In this document: in pieces, positions 8,076-16,670 of the stretch | Position numbering within the stretch: position 1 is the stretch's first letter | Layout of the letters: every line of letters begins with the position of its first letter | Assembly (NCBI RefSeq): GCF_017254845.1 | Contig: NZ_JAFKCU010000001.1 | Span: 641,048-705,047 of the forward strand | DNA: 64,000 bases | Direction of reading: 5' to 3' | Source of the DNA: Algoriphagus pacificus | GTDB lineage: Bacteria; Bacteroidota; Bacteroidia; Cytophagales; Cyclobacteriaceae | The notes under the pieces: generated by a model | What the model was told of the DNA's origin: nothing | What the model saw: the letters and a program-made list of their open reading frames with translations, nothing else | Database searches by the model: none | Translations under genes and position numbers: made by a program

Positions 8076-8381
8076 ATGATCCTCTACAACATCACTTTCA
8101 CGGTCAATAATGAAATCGAAGAGGATTTTGTCCAATGGATGAAAGAGACTCATATCCCGGATATTTATGCAACAGGTCTATTTTTAGAGCATAAGTTTTT
8201 CAGGCTTTTAAACAGTCCGGATGACAGTGTGACCAATTATAGCGTTCAGTTTTTTGCAGAAAACACCCAAAAGCTAATTGAATACGAAGCAAGATTTGCG
8301 CATGCCCTACGCTATGAAACCCAAGCGAGATATGGTCAGAAAGCGATTCCTTTCCGGACTTTGATGGAGCTGGTGAAATAG
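8076..8381 (+). CDS. DUF4286-like small protein
   Basis: A 101-residue soluble protein starting MILYNITFTVNNEIEEDFVQ and ending ERYGQ-like/FRTLMELVK (here RYGQKAIPFRTLMEL). It resembles the DUF4286 family of small alpha/beta ferredoxin-like proteins common in Bacteroidota. The pattern HIPDIYATGLFLEHKFFRLL is typical. It has no signal peptide or membrane segment. It is divergent from cruF with about 110 bases between the chosen starts. No function is known to me. The family name is from memory. Confidence 0.7.
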   Translation: MILYNITFTVNNEIEEDFVQWMKETHIPDIYATGLFLEHKFFRLLNSPDDSVTNYSVQFFAENTQKLIEYEARFAHALRYETQARYGQKAIPFRTLMELVK

Positions 8382-8442
8382 TTTTAGAAATCAGTTTGCA
8401 GTTACACTAATAAGCCGTAGCGGACCTATCATCAATTTTTTT

Positions 8443-8500
8443 GAAACCGCTAAGACCATAGAGTCTCCCGCAAAGTCGCTAGAGATGAGAAGAAATGAAG
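8443..8500. repeat. Degenerate CGCTAAG-type intergenic repeat
   Basis: The stretch contains ACCGCTAAGACCATAGAG and CGCAAAGTCGCTAGAGA. It resembles the loosely conserved 'CGCTAAGACGCAAAG' sequences often seen between genes in Bacteroidota. The 262-base gap around it (8382-8643) holds no credible gene and no clear promoter for the lipoprotein array that starts at 8644. Confidence 0.45.
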
Positions 8501-8643
8501 GATAGAGGAGTAACAAGCCTAACCCAAAACCCTAAGCGCTAAACCTTTGAGATTTTCACAGCCTCGAAGGATAATTAATTTTTAGATTTATTAACTAATT
8601 TTTTTGCAAGAGTTTAACTATTTTCCCCTTTAAACACTTTTGC

Positions 8644-9795
8644 ATGCAAAGACTTTTTTTGATTTTTTGTCTGGGTTTGTTTTTCTCTTGTGAAAACTCC
8701 AAGGAGTCCAAAAATCCAGAAAATGGAAATATTTTAGAGAATCTGACTTTTTCAGTGGATACGGTCGTGATTGATGCCGGAGAAGAGATTATCAATTTAA
8801 AAAATGGGGTTAGGCTTGCTTCTGTAAATGAAAGTAAATCCCACTTTTACCTTTTTGATGATAAAGGAAGTCAAGTTCAAAAAATCTATCTGGATAAATT
8901 GGCATGGGAAGAGAACCTCCCATTTGAAAAGGAGGGCCCAAACGGCATTGGTACTGGTCGCCACTCAAAAGTAATTGTTTACTCAGAAGAGAATTTTTTA
9001 TTTGTCAGTTTTCCTATTACAGGAATTTTTTCAAAAGAGGGTGGGCTATTAAAAGATCTAACTATTCGTTATGAAGATTTTAAAATAGAGGGTCAGGAAG
9101 AGGATGAGTCATTAAACCTAACTTCCCAACTTACGCTAGCGGATGACCAAAAAACTGCGTTTGCTCTACCTACAAATCTCCTCAAAGGCACCAGAAAATT
9201 GGTTAAACTTGACTTAGAGGATTCAACAGGAAAAATCCTTCCAATCCCAGCATTGGATATTGCATCGGAGTATCATATCATAAGACAGGTGGATGATATG
9301 GGGATGACAATTTATACAGAACCGATTCACATCCAGAAATTTGGTTCTGATGTTTATCTGCTTACTCAGTCAACGAATAAAATTTATCAATTCGATTTTC
9401 ACACAGATTCTGTCCAACTTCATGAATTTGATTTTACCATTGTTGCCAATCAAAAAGAAATCCCGGTAAAAAATAAAGTAAAAACTGAAGAGGATTTTGC
9501 TAGCCAAATTGAAAAAGCCAAATCTCAGATCAACTTCGAGAAGTTAATTTATGATGAGCAATCAGAAACTTTTTATCGATTTGGAAGAAAAAATATACCT
9601 CAGGCAAATAAAGAGGTGCAAAAAATCCAGTCTTTCCTTTTTGCTTTTGACAAAGATCTTAACCTAATCGGAGAGACAGAATTAAAAGGGCTTGAGACTT
9701 TACCCGAATCTCCCTTCTTCAAAGATGGCAAGCTTTGGTCCTATGTCAATGTAGAGGATGAGCTGGGCTTTGCAGTATTCACCTTTGATTTTTAA
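8644..9795 (+). CDS. Array lipoprotein 1 (DUF4221-like, subtype A)
   Basis: First of 16 tandem paralogues. The lipobox LFFSC puts the lipidated cysteine at residue 16, followed by a charged linker (ENSKESKNPE) of the kind seen on surface-exported Bacteroidota lipoproteins. Family landmarks are NILENLTFSVDTVVIDAGEE (29-48), EGPNGIG (97-103), YDEQSETFYRFG in the C-terminal third, and the shared 26-residue tail beginning FFKDGKLWSYVN. The repeated pattern of short beta-strand segments suggests a TolB-like propeller, which is inferred. Its closest relative by eye is copy 6. Six bases separate it from copy 2. The function is unknown. Confidence 0.85.
   Translation: MQRLFLIFCLGLFFSCENSKESKNPENGNILENLTFSVDTVVIDAGEEIINLKNGVRLASVNESKSHFYLFDDKGSQVQKIYLDKLAWEENLPFEKEGPNGIGTGRHSKVIVYSEENFLFVSFPITGIFSKEGGLLKDLTIRYEDFKIEGQEEDESLNLTSQLTLADDQKTAFALPTNLLKGTRKLVKLDLEDSTGKILPIPALDIASEYHIIRQVDDMGMTIYTEPIHIQKFGSDVYLLTQSTNKIYQFDFHTDSVQLHEFDFTIVANQKEIPVKNKVKTEEDFASQIEKAKSQINFEKLIYDEQSETFYRFGRKNIPQANKEVQKIQSFLFAFDKDLNLIGETELKGLETLPESPFFKDGKLWSYVNVEDELGFAVFTFDF
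9715..9795 (+). repeat. Shared 26-codon 3' block of the array (first of eight)
   Basis: The last 26 codons plus stop recur nearly unchanged at 10831-10911, 11987-12067, 13130-13210, 15428-15508, 16584-16664, 18885-18965 and 20028-20108. The 18-base core AAAGACGGCAAGCTCTGG is identical in six of eight copies and differs by one or two third positions in the other two (copies 1 and 4). Third positions are therefore conserved while the upstream coding sequence is strongly diverged. B-type and D-type copies lack the block. Confidence 0.8.
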
Positions 9796-9801
9796 TTAGG
9801 A

Positions 9802-10911
9802 ATGAAAAAACTCTTTCTCATTTTCCTTTTCCTTGCTTCCTGTGCGATAAAAGATCCCAAGTCTGCAGTTCAGGAAAATATTTTAGAAAATCTAACTCTT
9901 TCATTGGATACCGTAATGGTGGATTCTAAGGGAAAACTTTTTGAGTTGATCCGAGGGCCGGGATCCTCATCTATTTCTGAAGATGGGAAATACCTTTTCC
10001 TATACAATCTAATGTCTAACCAGATTCAGCAGATCAACTTAGATGAGTTGACTTGGGAACAGGATTATGATTTTGAGGTGGAGGGACCGAATGGGACAAG
10101 CGATATGGTATTAAGTACCAAAACCCTTGGCGAAGACAAATTCGTGATTACTGCTTTCAATCATATAGGGATTTATAATAAAGAAGGTGTTCGACTCAAA
10201 GACCTCTCGATTTCATCACTTCCCATTTCCACAGATTTGGATGAATTGGATTATAGTATTCTACTTTCATCAGATCAAAAAAATCTTTTTTCCTTGCCAG
10301 GAATCAGATATGTAGGTCCCAGAACATTTGCTAAAATAAATCTTCAAACCTACGAATTAGAAAATTTCCCTCTTGAAGAGATGGAATGGATTTTTGACTT
10401 GAAAATTGGAACATCCACACAGACCGTTTTTCAAGAAACCATGTATTTGAAAGAGGTAAATAATCAGGTTTTGGCTCTGAGCCCTTCGAGCAGTTCTTTT
10501 TATAGATATGATTTGAAGAATGATTCCCTTATCTATCACTCCTTTAGACATATGCTCAGTCCTGAGGTCAATGAAAACAAACTCAAACCTGTCGTAGAAT
10601 CAGACCAAGAGTACCAAGAAGAAATCAGAAAATTCTTTATGGGGATGTATTTTGGACCTCTCCTTTGGGAAGATTCAAAAAAGCTTTATTTCCGATTTGG
10701 AAGAAAACCGATATTAAGTGATGAAAATCATCAATTAATCAAAAGCGAGGTTTATCTCTATGCCTATGATCTAGAGTTCAATTTGGTAGGAGAAGCTTTA
10801 CTACCTATAACCGATCGGCCAAGCGATCCTTTCTTCAAAGACGGCAAGCTCTGGTCCTATGTCAATGTCGAAGATGAGTTGGGATTCGCAGTATTCACCT
10901 TTGATTTTTAA
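9802..10911 (+). CDS. Array lipoprotein 2 (DUF4221-like, subtype A variant)
   Basis: At 369 residues it is the shortest copy. The lipid-modified cysteine is residue 14 (FLASC). The N-terminal motif reads NILENLTLSLDTVMVDSKGK, with GK in place of the usual GEE. EGPNGTS is at 94-100. The C-terminal third has LLWEDSKKLYFRFG, the FRFG signature of subtype A. The tail is the shared FFKDGKLWSYVN block, and its first 13 codons are identical in DNA to those of copy 3. The internal loop around residues 240-260 differs from other A copies (RHMLSPEVNENK), so it may be a diverged A. Four bases separate it from copy 3. Confidence 0.84.
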   Translation: MKKLFLIFLFLASCAIKDPKSAVQENILENLTLSLDTVMVDSKGKLFELIRGPGSSSISEDGKYLFLYNLMSNQIQQINLDELTWEQDYDFEVEGPNGTSDMVLSTKTLGEDKFVITAFNHIGIYNKEGVRLKDLSISSLPISTDLDELDYSILLSSDQKNLFSLPGIRYVGPRTFAKINLQTYELENFPLEEMEWIFDLKIGTSTQTVFQETMYLKEVNNQVLALSPSSSSFYRYDLKNDSLIYHSFRHMLSPEVNENKLKPVVESDQEYQEEIRKFFMGMYFGPLLWEDSKKLYFRFGRKPILSDENHQLIKSEVYLYAYDLEFNLVGEALLPITDRPSDPFFKDGKLWSYVNVEDELGFAVFTFDF

Positions 10912-10915
10912 GGAA

Positions 10916-12067
10916 ATGAGAAAGCTTCTTACGATTTCAGCTCTTGTACTTTTAACAGCTTGTGGGGAAAAGCCCAAATCCGAGGAAGTCTTAATCATCG
11001 AGGAACCCAAGAATATCCTTGAGGACCTGACTTATGTTATTGACACGGTGGTAGTGGATTCCGGGGAAGAGTTCATTAATCTGTCCCGAGGTTTATATTT
11101 TTCAGATGTTTCAATAGACAAAAATTCACTTTTCATTTTTGATAGAGGACGCCTTTCTTTTCAAGAAGTAGATTTGGATCAAATGAAACTTCTAGGAACA
11201 TATCCATTTGAAATGGAAGGGCCTAACGGAATTGGAAAGGGCGGGATCTTTCAACTTTTACCAGATCGAAAATTAATGATTCCCAGTGTTTCAAAAACTG
11301 CCATTTATAACCTGCAAGGAGAATTAATTTCCAACTTAAAACTAATAACCGATGAGCTGGATCATATGAGCGACATCGATGAATTTACACTCCTGAATGA
11401 AATCCACTTTGATCCAAAATCTGGAGTTTTTTATTCCTTACCTGGGAATTACACTTCTGGTATTCGTGAACTAGCAATAATAAACGCTACTACCAACAAA
11501 GGGAAAGCAATCAAACTTCCTGCAATGGAAAAAGCAGGAAATTTTAGAGTGTTCTTCAATACTGAAAATGAAAAAGCCATTGAAGTGGAGGAGTACTCTC
11601 TTTCCCTATTACATGATAAAATCTATATCACTTGCACTGTAACAGGTGGAGTTTATCGCTACAACCCAGCCACAGATGATCTGGAATACATTGAATTCAA
11701 CCATCAATTAATTCCAAATGAAAAAACAGGTGATATCATCAATGAAGTGTATTCTGAAAAGGAATTCAATGCAGAATATAGAAAAGTAGCCAGTCAAGTA
11801 TCCTATCTTAAATTGATGTGGGATGACGAAACTTCCAGATTTTATCGGCTTGCATACAAAGGTGTTTTGGGTGACAAACAAATTGAACCCATTTCTTATA
11901 AGGTTTTTTTACTGGCTTATACCGAGGATATGGGATTAGTGGGAGAAGCTACAATTCCTGACTTCAATAAAGTTCCTGAAAGTTACTTCTTCAAAGACGG
12001 CAAGCTCTGGTCCTATGTCAATGTCGAGGATGAGTTGGGTTTTGCGGTATTCACTTTTAATTTTTAA
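10916..12067 (+). CDS. Array lipoprotein 3 (DUF4221-like, subtype C)
   Basis: Start taken at MRKLLTISALVLLTAC, because a longer in-frame reading would begin inside copy 2. The lipidated cysteine is residue 16. Subtype C signatures are FYRLA (instead of FRFG), YLxxG-like KIYITCTVTGGVYRYN, IYNLQGE, and FDPKSGVFYSLPGN. These match copy 10 closely and copy 7 less closely. EGPNGIGKG is present near 100. It ends with the shared 26-codon tail. No B-type copy follows it, unlike copies 7 and 10. Confidence 0.85.
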   Translation: MRKLLTISALVLLTACGEKPKSEEVLIIEEPKNILEDLTYVIDTVVVDSGEEFINLSRGLYFSDVSIDKNSLFIFDRGRLSFQEVDLDQMKLLGTYPFEMEGPNGIGKGGIFQLLPDRKLMIPSVSKTAIYNLQGELISNLKLITDELDHMSDIDEFTLLNEIHFDPKSGVFYSLPGNYTSGIRELAIINATTNKGKAIKLPAMEKAGNFRVFFNTENEKAIEVEEYSLSLLHDKIYITCTVTGGVYRYNPATDDLEYIEFNHQLIPNEKTGDIINEVYSEKEFNAEYRKVASQVSYLKLMWDDETSRFYRLAYKGVLGDKQIEPISYKVFLLAYTEDMGLVGEATIPDFNKVPESYFFKDGKLWSYVNVEDELGFAVFTFNF

Positions 12068-12073
12068 AGACCA

Positions 12074-13210
12074 ATGAAAAAACTACTTCCATTATTTAGC
12101 ATCATTATCATTACAGCTTGCAGCGAAAATGGAAATTCTGCGTCTGACAACATCCTAGAAAACCTGACATATTCTATTGACACTTTGCTAGTCGATACTG
12201 GGGATGAAATCATTGACATCGGACAGGGAGCAAGACTTTCATCTATTTCAAAAGATTCTAAGAAGTATTTTTATTATGACTTGAAAAAAGCCACTATCAG
12301 TGAAATTGATTTACAAACTCTGGAACTGAGTGATATCTATCAATTCTCCAAAGAAGGTCCCAACTCTATTGGTTTCAGTCCTCCTAGGATTCAGCCTCTA
12401 AGCAATAATAGATTTTTCTTTGCTTCCTCTGCCAATGTCGGGATTTATTCTAACACTGGAGAAAAAGAAAAAAGTCTAAAGTTCAATTTCAAAGAAATAG
12501 AAGGGCTTGATATTGATGAGGGAGGAATTATTTCTTATAAAGTTCAAATTTCTCCTGATGAGAAAACTCTTTATGCACTGACTAATCCTTATCAAACTGA
12601 CTCAGATGTCCGGCTAATGATTATTGATCCTGACTCCAAAACAGGTAGAAGCATTTCCCTTCCTTCCATGATCCCAACCTTAAAACTTAGAGTAGAGTTT
12701 CAGAAAGATGGAGATTTTAAGGGAAGAGGTGAAGGAGTTTCCATGGAGTTCCTAAATGATAAACTTTTTATTACCAGTAGTGCCAATTCCAACTCCTACA
12801 TCTATGACTATCAAACTGATTCTCTTCATTTAATCGAATTTCCTCACCAGCTTGTCGCTACTCAAAAAACAGCAGAGGTTAAAAATAAGGTTGAGGATAT
12901 AGATGAGTTTTTTGCTGAAACTGAAAAATTCAAGTATCAAGTAGGCTTTGGTGAATTTCTTTGGGATAAGCAAAGGCAGCAATATTTTAGGTTTGGTTAT
13001 CAACTGATCCCTAATGAGGATCCTAAACTGGAGAAAAAGTCAGATATCTTTCTTTTTGCCTATTACGAAAACTTAAATCTAATCGGAGAGACTCAATTAA
13101 ATAATGTCGAATACAGATTCGAAGCGCCCTTCTTCAAAGACGGCAAGCTTTGGTCCTATGTCAATGTAGAGGATGAGCTGGGCTTTGCAATTTTCACTTT
13201 TGGTTTTTAA
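12074..13210 (+). CDS. Array lipoprotein 4 (DUF4221-like, subtype A)
   Basis: 378 residues with lipobox IITAC (Cys16). It shows NILENLTYSIDTLLVDTGDE, then EGPNSIG in place of EGPNGIG. Near the C-terminus come FLWDKQRQQYFRFG and ENLNLIGETQ. GQGARLSSISKDSKKYFYY resembles copies 1 and 6, placing it in subtype A. The shared tail is present, differing from the consensus at the DNA level by CTT for CTC and by two altered residues near the end (AIFTFGF). It is directly followed by a B-type copy, so the C member of a unit may have been lost here. Confidence 0.84.
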   Translation: MKKLLPLFSIIIITACSENGNSASDNILENLTYSIDTLLVDTGDEIIDIGQGARLSSISKDSKKYFYYDLKKATISEIDLQTLELSDIYQFSKEGPNSIGFSPPRIQPLSNNRFFFASSANVGIYSNTGEKEKSLKFNFKEIEGLDIDEGGIISYKVQISPDEKTLYALTNPYQTDSDVRLMIIDPDSKTGRSISLPSMIPTLKLRVEFQKDGDFKGRGEGVSMEFLNDKLFITSSANSNSYIYDYQTDSLHLIEFPHQLVATQKTAEVKNKVEDIDEFFAETEKFKYQVGFGEFLWDKQRQQYFRFGYQLIPNEDPKLEKKSDIFLFAYYENLNLIGETQLNNVEYRFEAPFFKDGKLWSYVNVEDELGFAIFTFGF

Positions 13211-13215
13211 AAAAT

Positions 13216-14352
13216 ATGAAAAAACTCTTCGCAATTTCTATACTCATCTTACTTGGAGCCTGTAGTGGAAATGAAACCAAAAATAAAGAACAGGCAAATA
13301 TTCTCGAAAATCTTCAAATTACTGTGGACACGGTAATAGTAGATTCAGGTGAAGAAATTTTTGTTCCCAACATGTTATTTGCACAGTCTCAAAGTGTTGA
13401 TGGCAAAAGACTATTTTCCTTTTATGAACAAGATTTCGAATTTTTTGAGATTTCATTAGAGGAAATGAAGCTCCTCGATAGGCATCCATTTGAGCGGGAA
13501 GGCCCACAAAGCATCAAGGGTTGGGTAGCTAATTTTCAAATGCTAAAAGGGGATGAAATATTTCTTTATGATGAAGTCAGTCCCAATCTTTTTTCGATAG
13601 AAGGACAAAAAATTAAGTACTATGATCTGGATCTTGATGCAATTTTAAATTTCAAAACCGAGGGTCCGTTCTCTTTACCTAATGACTTTCACATCAGTCC
13701 GGACAAATCAAAGTTTGTCTTTATTCCGATGAATTTTGGGGAACCTGCTGAAGGTTTGGGAATAATCGACATTGAAAAGCAAGCCGGTGAAATACGAAAA
13801 CTTCCTGCATTGGATTTGACATTCGGTTTTCAAGTGATTTTTCAACAGGAGAATTCAGCCTCATTTTTTGGTGATAATCTCAGTCTGCAGTTAGTCAATG
13901 ATCAATTTATAATATATAGTGGTTCAACAGCAGATATCTACACCTATGATTATAAGCTAGATAGCCTAAGGCTAATCACTTTTGATCATCAGTTGGTAGA
14001 AAACAAGAAGACCGGCGAATTTGATCATGTTGCGGATTCCAGAGAAAGACAAATGGAAATTGTAGGGCAGATCAGGAAGCAAATCACTTTTCAAAAATTT
14101 TATTGGGACCCAGTCAGAAAGATGTATTTCCGGTTTGGAACTAAAAACTTTGTGATGCCAAGTAAAGATGTTAAGAGGAGTGCTGATTGCTACTTATTTG
14201 TCTTTGACGAAAACTTGAATTTAATCGGTGAAAAGTTTCTGGAGGAGTTCCAAAATATTCCCTATTCTGGCTATTTCTACCAGGGAGCATTTTATTCCTA
14301 TTCACCTGTGGGGGATGAGGCTGGGTTCACTAAGTATACTTTTAACTTTTAA
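13216..14352 (+). CDS. Array lipoprotein 5 (DUF4221-like, subtype B)
   Basis: Cys16 is in the lipobox LLGAC. Subtype B is marked by DSGEEIFVPNM near the start, GSTADIYTYDYKLDSLRL in the middle, HQLVENKKTGEF followed by DSRER, and FQKFYWDPVRKMYFRFG. EGPQSIK replaces EGPNGIG. The C-terminus lacks the shared tail and reads YQGAFYSYSPVGDEAGFTKY instead. These features are shared with copies 8 and 11. Four bases separate it from copy 6. Confidence 0.84.
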   Translation: MKKLFAISILILLGACSGNETKNKEQANILENLQITVDTVIVDSGEEIFVPNMLFAQSQSVDGKRLFSFYEQDFEFFEISLEEMKLLDRHPFEREGPQSIKGWVANFQMLKGDEIFLYDEVSPNLFSIEGQKIKYYDLDLDAILNFKTEGPFSLPNDFHISPDKSKFVFIPMNFGEPAEGLGIIDIEKQAGEIRKLPALDLTFGFQVIFQQENSASFFGDNLSLQLVNDQFIIYSGSTADIYTYDYKLDSLRLITFDHQLVENKKTGEFDHVADSRERQMEIVGQIRKQITFQKFYWDPVRKMYFRFGTKNFVMPSKDVKRSADCYLFVFDENLNLIGEKFLEEFQNIPYSGYFYQGAFYSYSPVGDEAGFTKYTFNF

Positions 14353-14356
14353 AAAC

Positions 14357-15508
14357 ATGAAAAACCTATTCCTTATTCTATTTATTTTCCTTCTCATTTC
14401 CTGCGGAGAAGATAATCCAGAGCAAAGTAGCAGCTCCAAAAATATCCTTGAAAACTTCAGCTTTACTACTGATACTTTGGTAGTAAATCCTGGAGAGGAG
14501 ATTATCAATTTATCCCAAGGGGTACGGAATAGTTCTCTAGATGAATCCAAAACCTATTTTTATCTCTTCGATCTGGCGTCAACTCAGATGAATAAAATTA
14601 ATCTAGATAAGTTAATCCTTGAGGAACAGATTCCATTCGAAAAAGAAGGACCAAATGGAATTGGGGGAAATTTCATTTCAACTGCGCGCTACCTACCTGG
14701 TGAAGAATTTATCTTTTCTAGTTTTCAAAATACAGGGGTTTTTAATAAGGAAGGTGAAAAAATAGTAGATCTCTCACTCAAACCAGATGAAATAAAAATT
14801 GAAGGTTTGAGTGAGAATGCCCAATATAATCTGACAAGCCAAATTCACATTTCATCAGATAAAAAACTGATGTATTCCACACCAAGTGATTTTATGGAAG
14901 GAGCCAATTATTTGGTAAAAATAAATCTGGAAAACAAAACTGGTAATTTGATACAAATGCCCGCCCTTGATAAAGTCGGGGAATTTAATATTGTATACGA
15001 ATTGGAGGGAGGGGTATCCGTCTATCTTGAGCAGCTTTTTTTCCAGGAAATCGAGAATAACTTTTTCCTCTCAGGAAGCACTACCAATTCTATCTACAAG
15101 TTTAAGCCAGGTCAGGATTCACTGGAACTTTTCAAATTTGATTTTTCACTAGTTCCAAATGAAAAGGAAACCCCCGTAAGAACTAAAGTCTCCAATCAGT
15201 CGGATTTCGATGCGGAAATGGAAAAAGTACGAACTCAGATTGCGTTTGATAAGCTTATTTATGATGAAAAAACTAAACGCTATTTCCGATTCGGGAGAAT
15301 TTATGAACCTCGAGAAGACAAAGAAAGCCTTTCAAAAGCCCAGGTTTTTCTATTCGCGTTTGATGAAAACCTTAATTTAATAGGAGAGACCGAAATCCCA
15401 GAATTGGATAAAGTGCCAAACAGTTCATTCTTCAAAGACGGCAAGCTCTGGACTTACGTCAATGTGGAAGATGAGCTAGGCTTTGCAGTATTCACTTTTA
15501 ACCTTTAA
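14357..15508 (+). CDS. Array lipoprotein 6 (DUF4221-like, subtype A)
   Basis: The start at MKNLFLILFIFLLISC (Cys16) follows copy 5 after 4 bases; a longer reading would run back into copy 5. It is the closest match to copy 1: INLSQGVRNSSLDESKTYFYLFD-like N-terminal repeat, LNLTSQ-like YNLTSQIHISSDKK, STTNSIYKF, LIYDEKTKRYFRFG and PFEKEGPNGIGG. The shared tail is present, with TYVN for SYVN. It begins the first complete A-C-B triplet (copies 6-8). Confidence 0.85.
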   Translation: MKNLFLILFIFLLISCGEDNPEQSSSSKNILENFSFTTDTLVVNPGEEIINLSQGVRNSSLDESKTYFYLFDLASTQMNKINLDKLILEEQIPFEKEGPNGIGGNFISTARYLPGEEFIFSSFQNTGVFNKEGEKIVDLSLKPDEIKIEGLSENAQYNLTSQIHISSDKKLMYSTPSDFMEGANYLVKINLENKTGNLIQMPALDKVGEFNIVYELEGGVSVYLEQLFFQEIENNFFLSGSTTNSIYKFKPGQDSLELFKFDFSLVPNEKETPVRTKVSNQSDFDAEMEKVRTQIAFDKLIYDEKTKRYFRFGRIYEPREDKESLSKAQVFLFAFDENLNLIGETEIPELDKVPNSSFFKDGKLWTYVNVEDELGFAVFTFNL

Positions 15509-15518
15509 ACCCTTCACC

Positions 15519-16664
15519 ATGAAAAACCTGTCAGTTTTATTTTTTATTGCTTTTCTTTTCTCCTGTTCTGGAAATGAAGAAAATAAAAGTTCCTCCTCTA
15601 CCAATATCTTTGAAGACCTGACATTTACTGTAGATACAGTGGTGATGGACGCGGGAGAGGATATTTTCAATTTGTCCATGGGAATTCGGAGTTTGGACTT
15701 ATCACCAGACGATGAATTCCTGTACTATTTTGAAAACATGCCTCCCAAACTCCTGAAAGTTGATTTGGACAATAAAAACTTGGTTAGCAAAACGGAATTT
15801 GAAGCAGAAGGTCCCAATGGGATTGGGAGTTTTGTAGGGACAATCCAAGTAGGGCCAGATGAAAAATTAGCCTTGCTAGGAAATAATGGGGTTTATGGGG
15901 TTTTTGATCAAAACGGGACAAAAATCGAAAACCTGAATAACAAACCAGAAGGGATTGATCCAACTTTGGCTGAGAACAATTTCATCTTGTATGGTAATAG
16001 CATTTATGATTGGGAAAACAGGAAGATCTATTCCTGGCCATTGGAAAATGAAACAGAAAAATCAGGTTTAGTCACAATTGATTTGGCCTCAAATTCTGCC
16101 AAAATCATTGAAGCTCCTGAACTGGAAATTGTCGATCAGTATAGTATTGCCTACGAACAAAATGGATCTTTCCGTGTATCCCCTCAGCAAGTCGAGTTGA
16201 CCCAATACGATGGAAAAATTCTGATTTCATGCTCAGCAATGGGAGATTTATATGTATTTAACCCGGTAACTGAAGAATTAAAATTTATCCAAATCGATCA
16301 TCAGTTGGTACCCAATCGATTATCAGGTGAAATAAATAATAGGCCGAATTCAGAAGAAAGCTTTATGGAAGAAATGGCCAAAGTGAATGAGCAGATTCAC
16401 TATCGACAACCGCATTGGGACCCAGAAAGAGAGATTTTTCTAAGATTAGCCACCAAAGTATTTATGCCCAAAACTCCTGAGGAGAAATATAGATATGAAT
16501 ATTTTCTGTTGGCCTATGACCAAAATTTCAAGCTTCTGGGTGAGACGAAGCTAGATCAAGAGGAAAGATTCGATTATAATATGTTCTTCAAAGACGGCAA
16601 GCTCTGGTCTTATGTCAATGTAGAGGACGATCTGGGTTTTGCGGTGTTTACGTTTGATTTTTAA
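15519..16664 (+). CDS. Array lipoprotein 7 (DUF4221-like, subtype C)
   Basis: The start at MKNLSVLFFIAFLFSC gives Cys16 and 381 residues; an upstream in-frame ATG lies within copy 6 and is rejected. Subtype C features are LISCSAMGDLYVF, HQLVPNRLSGEINN, and FLRLATK in place of FRFG. NIFEDLTFTVDTVVMDAGED and EGPNGIGSF are the family landmarks. It ends in the shared tail, with EDDLGFAV instead of EDELGFAV, a variant shared only with copy 9. It is the middle gene of an A-C-B triplet. Confidence 0.84.
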   Translation: MKNLSVLFFIAFLFSCSGNEENKSSSSTNIFEDLTFTVDTVVMDAGEDIFNLSMGIRSLDLSPDDEFLYYFENMPPKLLKVDLDNKNLVSKTEFEAEGPNGIGSFVGTIQVGPDEKLALLGNNGVYGVFDQNGTKIENLNNKPEGIDPTLAENNFILYGNSIYDWENRKIYSWPLENETEKSGLVTIDLASNSAKIIEAPELEIVDQYSIAYEQNGSFRVSPQQVELTQYDGKILISCSAMGDLYVFNPVTEELKFIQIDHQLVPNRLSGEINNRPNSEESFMEEMAKVNEQIHYRQPHWDPEREIFLRLATKVFMPKTPEEKYRYEYFLLAYDQNFKLLGETKLDQEERFDYNMFFKDGKLWSYVNVEDDLGFAVFTFDF

Positions 16665-16670
16665 ACTTTG

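Noticed and set aside
7965-8153. Longer starts for cruF at 8060 or 8153
   Set aside because: The extra residues are hydrophilic and unlike the family, and the longest form would overlap the divergent gene. The start at 7964 gives normal length.
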